From Candidatus Poribacteria bacterium (GTDB taxonomy: Bacteria; Poribacteria; WGA-4E; GCA-2687025), in assembly GCA_002687025.1 (NCBI GenBank), contig NYZG01000364.1, positions 1 to 9,309 on the forward strand: a DNA stretch of 9,309 nucleotides. Direction: 5' to 3'. Of this stretch, positions 1 to 5,251 are shown in pieces. The translations under genes and the position numbers were made by a program. Below the pieces are notes generated by a model. The model worked only from the letters and a program-made list of their open reading frames with translations. It ran no database searches and was not told where the DNA came from. Within the stretch, counting starts at the first letter, position 1. Each line of letters starts with the position of its first letter.

Positions 1-32
1 GTCAAGATACAGGAAGACGGGTGGGTACGGAC

Positions 33-62
33 GAGGCGGAGGCTTTCCGTAGCCTCCGCCTC
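33..62. terminator. Perfect 12-bp inverted repeat, possible bidirectional terminator
   Basis: Bases 33-44 pair perfectly with 51-62 around a six-base loop (TTCCGT). The stem is GC-rich and lies about 105 bases downstream of the stop codon of the small minus-strand membrane protein gene. Neither side has a T-tract, so an intrinsic terminator is not proven. It could end transcription of the small gene, or of a plus-strand gene lying left of the window. The hairpin is seen directly; its role is inferred. Confidence 0.45.
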
Positions 63-91
63 TCAGGAGCATGACAGTGTAGGAATGTGCC

Positions 92-105
92 CAACGGATA
101 GCGCT
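92..105. repeat. 14-bp direct repeat, copy 1 (contains ACGGATAGC)
   Basis: CAACGGATAGCGCT occurs here and identically at 374-387, on either side of the small membrane protein gene. On the minus strand both copies are preceded 12-13 bases upstream by GAAC, so the similarity spans about 30 bases in a degenerate form. It may be a regulatory site or a leftover of a duplication. It has no inverted-repeat structure. Confidence 0.5.
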
Positions 106-167
106 GCGCCGCACAGCTGTTCGACGGACATCTGTCCGCGCGCGTTCGAGGCCGTGCTCGCGTGCTT

Positions 168-326
168 TTAGAATGGACCGGACACGACCCACGCTTCCAC
201 CTGGTCGTGGTTGGTCGTGAGCCACCAGAGCGCAACGCCGAGAAGCACTAACACCCCGATCATCGTCCCCATCACCCAGGGTCGATCGATGAGGCCGTTC
301 TCAGTCCGTTCCGGTGAATCGGACAT
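168..326 (-). CDS. Small single-pass membrane protein, 52 residues, unknown function
   Basis: The ATG at 326 follows an AAAGGAGG Shine-Dalgarno sequence with seven bases between, and the frame runs 52 codons to TAA at 168-170. Residues 1-16 are polar and charged (MSDSPERTENGLIDRP). Residues 17-36 form a hydrophobic segment rich in V, L, G and W (WVMGTMIGVLVLLGVALWWL), and a short tail follows (residues 37-52, starting TTNHD and ending VVSGPF). This gives one transmembrane helix, probably with the N-terminus in the cytoplasm, though the orientation is inferred. No named family is recognised. The strong ribosome site, clean hydrophobic block and compact length argue for a real gene. It stands alone, with copies of the sequence ACGGATAGC on both sides. 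A possible promoter (TTGAAC, 17 bases, TATCCG on the minus strand) overlaps the upstream copy. Confidence 0.72.
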   Translation of the reverse strand: MSDSPERTENGLIDRPWVMGTMIGVLVLLGVALWWLTTNHDQVEAWVVSGPF

Positions 327-814
327 TGTCGTCCTCCTTTGTAGCGCCGGCCGATGCGTTGACCGGGTCTGATCAACGGATAGCGCTTCGGCAGCCTGCG
401 TTCAAGGGTATCTGGATCGGCTCGGCTCTCCGCCGAGGACGCGAGCAGCTATCAGCTGGCCCCACACGGACAGGCAGCCTCGCGGGGCAGCGGCAGCACA
501 CGTGTACCTTGGGAGGTGACTGGTTTGGACGTCTTGGCGCGGGGCCGGCTCAGACAGATCATGGAGGAATGCCCAGAATAGCGGTCTGGGAAGATACAGA
601 ATCAACGTTAGCGGAAAGTGCGCCGTGTTCGTACGGATAGCTGCGAGGCGTCCTCGCCACCACGGGCTCGTGGCCCGTCCACGGCGCATCCGCGCGCCGG
701 GTACACGGGCAGGTTGCGCGCGCTTGCCTGAGGGCCGAACGAAGGTGTGAGACTGGTCCCGACATCCGCGAACCGAACTACCATCTATCAGTTCCACTGG
801 GAGCACGGGCCAAT
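327..814. other. Intergenic stretch without a recognised gene
   Basis: This 488-base divergent region separates the minus-strand small membrane protein gene from the plus-strand acetyltransferase. Open frames exist on both strands but have no protein-like composition or ribosome sites. It holds the second and third copies of the ACGGATAGC repeat. It also holds two adjacent small hairpins: GCGAGG 643-648 with CCTCGC 652-657, and ACGGGC 662-667 with GCCCGT 673-678. No T-box or riboswitch signature was recognised, and no convincing promoter for the acetyltransferase was found. Confidence 0.5.
374..387. repeat. 14-bp direct repeat, copy 2 (contains ACGGATAGC)
   Basis: This copy is identical over 14 bases to 92-105. 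Its core ACGGATAGC (376-384) appears a third time at 633-641, outside the 14-bp match. Copy 2 lies about 50 bases upstream of the small membrane protein start. On the minus strand it overlaps a weak promoter-like pair (TTGAAC and TATCCG, 17-base spacing), so it could be an operator for that gene. This role is inferred. Confidence 0.5.
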
Positions 815-1657
815 ATGCCTGAGCAAGACGTTGTAGAGCGTACGGATGTGCCACTTACCGCAGCGTCGTTGGCAGACCAGCTTCGTGCGTGCGGCATGGC
901 TGTCGGGCAGACAGTCTTGGCGCATGTCGCCATGAGCAAGCTGGGTTGGGTCGTTGGCGGCGCCGAGGCCGTCATCCTCGCGCTGATCGAGGCGGTGGGC
1001 GGTAGCGGGACGATCGTCATGGTGACGTACAGCACCAACAACGGCGAACCATCCCTGTGGCAGCATCCACCGGTTCCCGAGGAGTGGTGGCAAACGATCC
1101 GCGACCACACGCCCGCGTACAACCCACAGACGACGCCCACCCGAGGTATGGGCGTCGTGCCGGAGCTGTTCCGAACATGGCCGGACGCAGTCCGTAGCGC
1201 ACACCCGGCGTTCTCGCTGGCCGCGTTGGGCGCGCGCGCGGAGTACATCGTCGCGGAGCACTCCCCTGACGAAATGGGCGAGCGGTCGCCGGTGGGAATG
1301 GGGGAGCGGTCTCCGGTGGGTAAGGTGTATGAGCTGGACGGCCACGTCTTGCTGCTGGGCATTGACCACAGGGCCAGCACTTCGCTGCACCTGGCGGAAG
1401 CCCGCGCTGGGTGTCCCGGCATGCGGAAGGTACGGACGGGCAGCGCGATGCTCGTCGACGGTCGCCGCGAATGGGTCACCTACGTCGATTGGGCGGACGG
1501 CGGGAAGGACTTCCACACGATCGGTGACGCGTTCGACGCGGCTCACGATATCCCCGTGCACCGAGTAGGCGCCGCGGAGGCGCGCTTCTTCCAACAGCGT
1601 CCGGTCGTAGACTTCGGCGTCGAATGGATGCGACGGCATCGCGACGCCCAAACGTAG
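815..1657 (+). CDS. AAC(3)-family aminoglycoside N-acetyltransferase-like protein with internal tandem duplication
   Basis: The protein has 280 residues, close to the usual 260-290 of the AAC(3) family, which moves an acetyl group from acetyl-CoA to a 3-amino group of aminoglycosides or related substrates in the cytoplasm. Family landmarks run in order: the SKLGWVVGGAEAVI block (41-54), PPVPEEWW (85-92), NPQTTPTRGMG (103-113), the RSAHP histidine motif (127-131), LDGHVLLLGIDH (174-185) and TSLHLAE (189-195). Residues 154-161 (MGERSPVG) are repeated exactly at 162-169, just before the family's YELDG motif; usual members have one such segment. The His-x-x-x-Thr-Ser region reads DHRASTS where clinical enzymes usually have an Asn before Thr-Ser. 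The start is preceded by GGGAG, 11 bases upstream. Environmental members often do not confer resistance, so the substrate is unknown. It lies alone, converging on the AhpD-like gene. Confidence 0.88.
   Translation: MPEQDVVERTDVPLTAASLADQLRACGMAVGQTVLAHVAMSKLGWVVGGAEAVILALIEAVGGSGTIVMVTYSTNNGEPSLWQHPPVPEEWWQTIRDHTPAYNPQTTPTRGMGVVPELFRTWPDAVRSAHPAFSLAALGARAEYIVAEHSPDEMGERSPVGMGERSPVGKVYELDGHVLLLGIDHRASTSLHLAEARAGCPGMRKVRTGSAMLVDGRREWVTYVDWADGGKDFHTIGDAFDAAHDIPVHRVGAAEARFFQQRPVVDFGVEWMRRHRDAQT
1274..1321 (+). repeat. Two tandem 24-bp in-frame units inside the AAC(3)-like gene
   Basis: Units 1274-1297 and 1298-1321 each encode MGERSPVG. They differ at three of 24 bases (GGC/GGG, TCG/TCT, GGA/GGT). 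All three are synonymous third-position changes. The duplication is therefore old enough to have mutated while the repeated peptide stayed unchanged. Confidence 0.9.
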
Positions 1658-1871
1658 CTAATGGCGGCGATTCTGCGATGAGCGTCTGATAGAAGGCTGT
1701 CATGTCCCGTCCGGCGGCGCCGCGCCATATCGATCCTCGGAAGGCGCGGGTCGGTGGGCTTCCCATAGACGGTCTTATGTCGTCTTCCCCCGCGTGCTAC
1801 AAGCCAGTCGTGGAGCTGGATTCGCCCACATAATCATGGTTGTCGGAAGACGCTGCTCTCGGAGGTCATGG

Positions 1872-1904
1872 GTCAGGCGTGGACGTTGTCGCCGCACGCC
1901 TGAC
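1872..1904. terminator. Perfect 10-bp hairpin between converging genes
   Basis: GTCAGGCGTG (1872-1881) pairs perfectly with CACGCCTGAC (1895-1904) around a 13-base loop. It lies downstream of both converging genes and is a reasonable bidirectional transcription-stop candidate. No T-tract follows on either strand, so an intrinsic mechanism is not certain. Confidence 0.45.
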
Positions 1905-1915
1905 TGTGCCATCGA

Positions 1916-1939
1916 AGGCGTCTCATTTCTCAGACGCCT
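1916..1939. terminator. Perfect 8-bp hairpin, candidate terminator of the AhpD-like gene
   Basis: AGGCGTCT (1916-1923) pairs with AGACGCCT (1932-1939) around an eight-base loop. It begins 18 bases past the minus-strand stop codon of the AhpD-like gene, a normal terminator position. It shares the stem core AGGCGT/ACGCCT with the hairpin at 1872-1904. No clear T-run follows. Confidence 0.5.
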
Positions 1940-1957
1940 CTGCGGGCGGGTCGTACC

Positions 1958-2341
1958 TCAGGCGCTCTGGCTCTTGATGTGCGCCGCCGCTCCGTCAAGC
2001 TCTTCGATGAATGTGCCATGGTCATAGCCGATGGCGTGGAAGTACGTGCTGAAGGCCGCCGTAGCCATTGTCGCCTGGACAGCCTCGTGGAGTTCGTCGT
2101 CGCCCATCCCGCTGAGCCTCAACTGCTCAGCATGAAAAGGTATTCAATAGGTGCAGTGGACTGCGGCGGCGGCTCCGTAGGAGACCAGCGCCTTCTCACG
2201 GGACGTCAGCGCTGTGTCGCTGAACATCCATCCGAGCGTCCCCCAGGTCTGCGCCAGTTGCTCGTCCGGCAAGCTGGACAGCCACCCCGGCACGCCGCCG
2301 AGGGCCTCGGTGATCTGCGCGATAACATCTTGTCGGGACAT
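1958..2341 (-). CDS. AhpD/carboxymuconolactone decarboxylase-like selenoprotein (TGA at codon 66 read as Sec)
   Basis: Read through the TGA at 2146-2144, this frame encodes 127 residues of an AhpD-like all-alpha peroxidase-type protein and ends at a second TGA (1960-1958). The family's redox motif is C-x-x-C-x-x-x-H; here it reads C63-T-Y-(TGA66)-I-P-F-H70, so the stop falls exactly on the second cysteine. Upstream, SREKALVSYGAAAAVHC (48-63) is a typical family block. Downstream, HAEQLRLSGMGDDELHEA and AAFSTYFHAIGYDH are equally typical, so the C-terminus is under normal constraint. A SECIS-like hairpin follows the TGA. Start: the ATG at 2341 has GGAAGG five bases upstream; a GTG two codons earlier overlaps that site and is less likely. 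AhpD-like selenoproteins with CxxU are known from environmental surveys. The alternative is a nonsense mutation (TGC or TGT to TGA). Conventional calling would stop at 2144 and miss the catalytic half. Confidence 0.85.
2111..2131 (-). promoter_or_regulatory. Candidate bacterial SECIS element
   Basis: On the minus strand GCTGAGC (2131-2125) pairs perfectly with GCTCAGC (2117-2111) around the seven-base loop AGTTGAG. Twelve bases separate the TGA (2146-2144) from the stem, so the loop starts 19 bases after the TGA. This lies inside the window accepted for bacterial SECIS elements (about 16-37), and the loop has the expected G in its first two positions. The stem can extend at its base: CAT below the 5' arm pairs with ATG after a GGG bulge. 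The hairpin is seen in sequence; SelB binding is inferred. Confidence 0.75.
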
Positions 2342-2347
2342 GTTCAC

Positions 2348-2741
2348 CTTCCGTCAGTAGGCATTCGAGAGAAACGGAACGTCCACTGTTCTGCGCACCT
2401 TCTGTATAGCAGGTAAGCCTGGGAACGGGCAGAAAATCGCGAGTTGCAATGCGGGACGTGATCGCGCAAGCGAATGGCACGGGAAGGCTGAGCGCATCCC
2501 ATGCGCTGACACCGCCAAGCGTGCCACGTCAGCTGCGCGAGTTCGGCCCATGACCAACGTTATCGGAAACCGGACAGAGGCCGGGCGGCTGGCGCAGTGG
2601 AACCTTCGCATAGGGGCGCCATGCCTGCGGAGAATGTGGGAGCCGCTTGTCAGCTACCGCGACCCACGAGGAGACATCTTCTCTCTTGTGAGAAAGGGCA
2701 GGTGCGGTTCCTAGACGGAGACGTATCTTCCGCTTCGGAGC
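2348..2741. other. Intergenic stretch with a two-tier inverted repeat and one doubtful small ORF
   Basis: These 394 bases separate two minus-strand genes. A short plus-strand frame at 2550-2714 (54 codons, starting MTNVIGNRTEAGRLAQWN) contains a protein-like stretch near its end (WEPLVSYRDPRGDIFSLV), but it has no ribosome site and no known relative, so it is not called as a gene. An inverted repeat at 2475-2526 is listed separately. The part nearest the AhpD-like gene should hold its promoter; TATACA near 2405 could be a -10 box, but no matching -35 was found. Confidence 0.4.
2475..2526. repeat. Two-tier inverted repeat, possible structured RNA or operator
   Basis: The outer arms TGGCACG (2475-2481) and CGTGCCA (2520-2526) enclose inner arms AGCGCAT (2491-2497) and ATGCGCT (2501-2507) around a three-base CCC loop. 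A short GGC/GCC pairing is possible in the internal loop. Both seven-base stems are perfect. It lies about 135 bases upstream of the AhpD-like start and over 200 bases downstream of the GNAT gene. Function is unknown; it has no T-tract and does not look like an ordinary terminator. Confidence 0.4.
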
Positions 2742-3506
2742 TCAACCATCCAGCTCAAGCACTTCGTACGTTCCCGTTTGGGCGTACCCAAGCTTCCGCG
2801 CTAACCCCGCGGATATGGAACTGCCGGTGTCCCAGTGTGGCTCCATCCCCTCACGAAGGGCGTGCAGGATGAGCGACGCGCTTACCGCTGTCGCCAGACC
2901 CCGGCCCCGGTAGTTCTCGTTCGTGTTAACCTGAATCTCAAAGCCGCTGTCGTACGGCACGGCGGCCGTGGCCCCCGCGACGATTCGGTTCTCATCGATA
3001 GCGCAGTAACCAACGCTTCGCGCGACGAAGTCCTCCGGTCCCTCGAAGACGGACGGGAAGAGCAGGTCCCGAGTCACCTCGGCGCCTATGCGACGTGCCA
3101 GCCTCAGGTCAACACGCTCGACGCGGCATCCATCCAGCACTCGACCCGCCATCTGCGTAAGGCGATCGGTGTTCCTGTCGCGCAGCAGGAATGACGTGCG
3201 TTGCGTTACACGCGCCCGCGGGCGCTTGACTACGACCAGATCGCGCCACTGCTTGTCGTCGCCTATCACAACCAGCAGTTCTGGGGGCGCGTCTACCATG
3301 GCGCCGGACGACGGCGCGTTCGCGTCACCTCCAAAGATCGTGATCGGGCCGAGCGTGATTCGGGCGAGTCGCGGCGCGTCTTCATCGTCGACCCAGATGG
3401 CTCCTCCGTGTCCCTGGAGCACGCAGTCCACAATCGTCCGAGCCGCTTTCGTCTTCTCGAACAGCGGCAGGAGGCGACGCCTATGGAGCGGGTCGACAGG
3501 GCACAT
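2742..3506 (-). CDS. GNAT-family N-acetyltransferase
   Basis: The protein has 254 residues. The C-terminal third carries the GNAT fold signatures: a beta-strand pair ending in FEIQVNTNENYRGRGLAT, with the acetyl-CoA phosphate-binding motif RGRGLA at about residues 200-205, then EPHWDT and the closing SAGLARKLGYAQTGTYEV strand. The layout, with a long variable N-terminal part and the late W-D...S..LA.KLGY block, matches the GNAT_acetyltran type (Pfam PF12746) better than short single-domain GNATs. The substrate is unknown. Start choice: the ATG at 3506 has GAGGA about six bases upstream, while the in-frame ATG at 3518 has only weak purine context and would add four residues. The frame stays open far upstream, but that part is antisense to a LamG-like sequence and has no GNAT similarity. 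It points the same way as the AhpD-like gene, 400 bases away, so a shared transcript is not evident. Confidence 0.85.
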   Translation of the reverse strand: MCPVDPLHRRRLLPLFEKTKAARTIVDCVLQGHGGAIWVDDEDAPRLARITLGPITIFGGDANAPSSGAMVDAPPELLVVIGDDKQWRDLVVVKRPRARVTQRTSFLLRDRNTDRLTQMAGRVLDGCRVERVDLRLARRIGAEVTRDLLFPSVFEGPEDFVARSVGYCAIDENRIVAGATAAVPYDSGFEIQVNTNENYRGRGLATAVSASLILHALREGMEPHWDTGSSISAGLARKLGYAQTGTYEVLELDG

Positions 3507-3893
3507 GTCGTTCCTCATGTCATGTTTCCGGCCGACTGTATTCGCCTTGATCCTGTACCGCAGCTCCCCTATACCGCGCTCCCTGGAGGCATACACAGGC
3601 GGCCCGCCCAATGTTCGCGGTACGCAACAGCCGGGCAGAACCGCCATGCCTAAACGGTCGGGCTTGCTTGCGCGGTGGTGAGACGTCGGTTGGGGAGCAC
3701 ACGGGAGCGGGGTCCGCGCGGGCGCCGTGCCTGACGTGGCGCGTTGCGGGATTCCGAGCGTAGACTGGCGCTCTGATTTGCGTGGGCGGCAGGATGTTGC
3801 ATCCCGTGACGCCGCTTGCCCAGGATCCCCACTAGGCGTTGGCCCCGATTCTCTGTGAAGCCGCTTCAACACAAGCACGCGCCACTTCAGAAA
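3507..3893. other. Intergenic stretch, nothing recognised
   Basis: Between the start of the GNAT gene (minus) and the LamG remnant (plus) no open frame shows protein-like sequence with a ribosome site. The open minus frame here is an upstream extension of the GNAT frame without family similarity. Promoter elements for the GNAT gene are expected but none stands out. Confidence 0.5.
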
Positions 3894-4120
3894 CGCCTTC
3901 GGAACTTCAACGGGGTGACGGTTATCGCCGACGGCACATGGCATCACGTCGCGATGGCATACGACATGGAGATGCGGAGGATATACGTCGATGGCGTTGT
4001 GGACGCCGAAAAGCCCAGCGCGAACGAGCCAGGGAACCCAGGATCGCCAGTCGTAATCGGCCAACTCGCCGGCGGCATGATCGACGGGCGTTGGCGACAG
4101 CGCCTCTCTCTGAGGAGGGG
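3894..4120 (+). pseudogene. Remnant of a LamG/concanavalin A-like jellyroll domain, frameshifted
   Basis: From about 3894 to 4088 one plus frame reads like the middle and end of a Laminin_G_3 domain: RLRNFNGVTVIADGTWHHVA, then RRIYVDGVVDAEKPS and SPVVIGQLAGGMIDG. The W-H-H-V-A and I-Y-V-D-G blocks are hallmarks of bacterial LamG-like beta-sandwich domains, which occur in large secreted carbohydrate-binding or adhesive proteins. The expected continuation (I-D-x-V-x...A-L-S-x-x-E) does not follow in this frame. Instead the +2 frame from 4088 gives ALATAPLSEEG, so a frameshift or small deletion near 4086 is likely. There is no start, no signal peptide and no upstream half. It looks like a decayed fragment of a larger secreted-protein gene. 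It is unlikely to be translated usefully. Confidence 0.72.
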
Positions 4121-4128
4121 ACGAAACC

Positions 4129-4152
4129 GAGAGGGCCGAGGCACGCCCTCTC
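4129..4152. repeat. 8-bp inverted repeat downstream of the LamG remnant
   Basis: GAGAGGGC (4129-4136) pairs perfectly with GCCCTCTC (4145-4152) around an eight-base loop. It lies just past the end of LamG similarity and could be the old terminator of that gene. No T-run follows. Confidence 0.35.
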
Positions 4153-4348
4153 CGATGCCTGGCGCATGTGCGAAGCGGGCGATTGCCGCCCGGGCGATTT
4201 CTACTCGCAACGCTAAGGCTCTGCCTCGCGCTTCGTTCGGGTCCCGCCTCGCGGGGGACACCATTGCAGTCGGCTGAAGTTCTCCCTGCGGGTCCGTAGG
4301 GGAGTGCTCCTCTACCTCACGGCGAGACAGGCCGGGCATACCACGCGA
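4153..4348. other. Intergenic stretch, one weak hairpin
   Basis: With the flanking hairpins this makes about 300 bases without a gene between the LamG remnant and HU. Only one further structure was found: GTAGGGGA (4296-4303) pairs with TCCTCTAC (4308-4315) with one G-T wobble and a four-base loop. No gene is recognised on either strand. Confidence 0.45.
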
Positions 4349-4378
4349 CGAAGCCGGCCGCAGCGGCGGCCGGCTTCG
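4349..4378 (-). terminator. Strong 13-bp hairpin, terminator of the HU gene
   Basis: CGAAGCCGGCCGC (4349-4361) pairs perfectly with 4366-4378 around a four-base loop. It lies 52 bases past the HU stop codon on the minus strand. It is the most stable hairpin seen in the window. A long T-tract is absent, as is common in GC-rich bacteria. Confidence 0.7.
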
Positions 4379-4429
4379 CAGATTCGTCGCTCTGTCGCGC
4401 GGCCGGTGGGCGTTCCCGGCGGCGGCTGG

Positions 4430-4705
4430 CTATCCATCCACCTTGGCGCGGAGGCCTGCTCCCGGGCGGAACGCCGGGACTGTCTTCGCGGCGATCTTGA
4501 TCTTCTCACCCGTCTGCGGGTTGAAGCCGTCGCGCGCCGCGCGTTCGCGCGCCTCGAACGTGCCGAAGCCCACGAGGCTGACCTTCTCGCCGTCGGCGAG
4601 CGCGCTCGAGATCGAGTCGAGGGTGGCGTCCAGAGCGTCGCCGCTGCCCTTTTTGGTGAGACCGGTCGCCTCGGCGATGCTGTCGATCAAGTCCTGTCTG
4701 TTCAC
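4430..4705 (-). CDS. hup: HU-family histone-like DNA-binding protein
   Basis: The protein has 91 residues, the standard HU length. HU dimers bend and compact DNA in the nucleoid by inserting a proline at the tip of each beta-arm. The sequence follows the family from end to end: MNRQDLIDSIAEATGLTKK at the N-terminus, the helix pair to about 40, the signature VSLVGFGTFEARERAARDG (42-60), the arm tip NPQTGEKI (62-69) and the closing AAKTVPAFRPG (72-82). One residue is unusual: the arm normally reads G-R-N-P, whereas here it is G-F61-N-P. The start is GTG at 4705, with AAGGGA eight bases upstream; an upstream in-frame ATG at 4747 would add 14 non-family residues. It is a single gene with its own terminator. 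HU is normally a housekeeping protein, so this may be core genome flanked by accessory DNA, or a lineage paralogue. IHF was considered, but the length and motifs fit HU better. Confidence 0.93.
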   Translation of the reverse strand: MNRQDLIDSIAEATGLTKKGSGDALDATLDSISSALADGEKVSLVGFGTFEARERAARDGFNPQTGEKIKIAAKTVPAFRPGAGLRAKVDG

Positions 4706-5251
4706 GTCGATGATCCCTTGTCGTGTTGGTTCGGTCGCCGCTTCCATCGTGCCCGACGCCCGACGATCCCCATGATGTCGGACCCTTCAGCGCGGCGCGA
4801 CGCTACATGTCGCGTGCCACGTCGGGAAAACGGCAAGGAGCCCGCCGCATCCACGACGCCTGGCAATCAGCGTTTCCGCGCGATGCCCCGGCGCCCTCGC
4901 ATAGGAACAGGACGGCCGGTCGTACATGTCATACGGCCGCTACACCGGGGCTAGTTGCAGTGATGTAGCGACTTTCGGGCGATTTTGCCCCTCGCGCACG
5001 GTGTACGAGGCGAGTTCGGCGCGATTGGGGTCGATGCCTGAGTCGGCAGGCGCTTGGTCCGGCCGTCCATGCCGTCGGCCGATTTCGACTGCGCCGCTGA
5101 CGCTGGCGAACACCCCAACATCAGGTGGCCGCAGTACCGAGCACACATCGACTCGTTGGCGGCCGAACTTCGCTGGACAAGCGCGCTTGATGTCGCCCGC
5201 GGAGACGCCCGTCGCATGGTCGGTCCGAGAGCCGATGCCGGCGGGAGGGCG
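4706..5251. other. Intergenic stretch, no recognised gene; one long open frame of doubtful status
   Basis: These 546 bases lie between the HU start and the dioxygenase stop, both minus strand. The frame of the dioxygenase stays open on the minus strand after its TGA (5254-5252) for another 104 codons, to TAG at 4942-4940. The putative peptide (for example RACPAKFGRQRVDVCSVL) has balanced composition and GC-rich third positions but no family that I recognise and no ribosome site. A plus frame over the same bases is also open, so neither is called. The HU promoter should lie in the left part but was not identified. Confidence 0.4.

Larger units (their letters stand above)
1658..1957. other. Intergenic stretch between converging genes, no gene seen
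   Basis: About 300 bases separate the stop of the AAC(3)-like gene (plus) from the stop of the AhpD-like gene (minus). No open frame here looks protein-like. The only structure found is the pair of hairpins at 1872-1904 and 1916-1939, annotated separately. Confidence 0.6.

Noticed and set aside
314..640. Plus-strand 108-codon open frame upstream of the AAC(3)-like gene
   Set aside because: It has no ribosome site, overlaps the 5' end of the small membrane protein gene and its composition is not protein-like.
788..1651. Long minus-strand open frames across the AAC(3)-like gene
   Set aside because: They are antisense shadows; the plus frame carries all the family motifs.
1958..2341. Reassignment of TGA to Trp or Gly as the explanation for the in-frame TGA
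   Set aside because: TGA serves as the normal stop of the GNAT, aminotransferase and dioxygenase genes and ends this same gene, and the residue expected at the position is Cys/Sec.
2577..2665. tRNA-like stretch (GGCTGGCGCAGTGG resembles a D-arm)
   Set aside because: No TTCGA-type T-arm, no matching acceptor stem and no proper anticodon arm could be formed.
3507..4064. Upstream extension of the GNAT frame to a 440-residue protein
   Set aside because: The extra residues have no GNAT similarity, contain low-complexity Pro/Arg/Ser sequence and run antisense to the LamG-like remnant. A good ribosome site supports the start at 3506.
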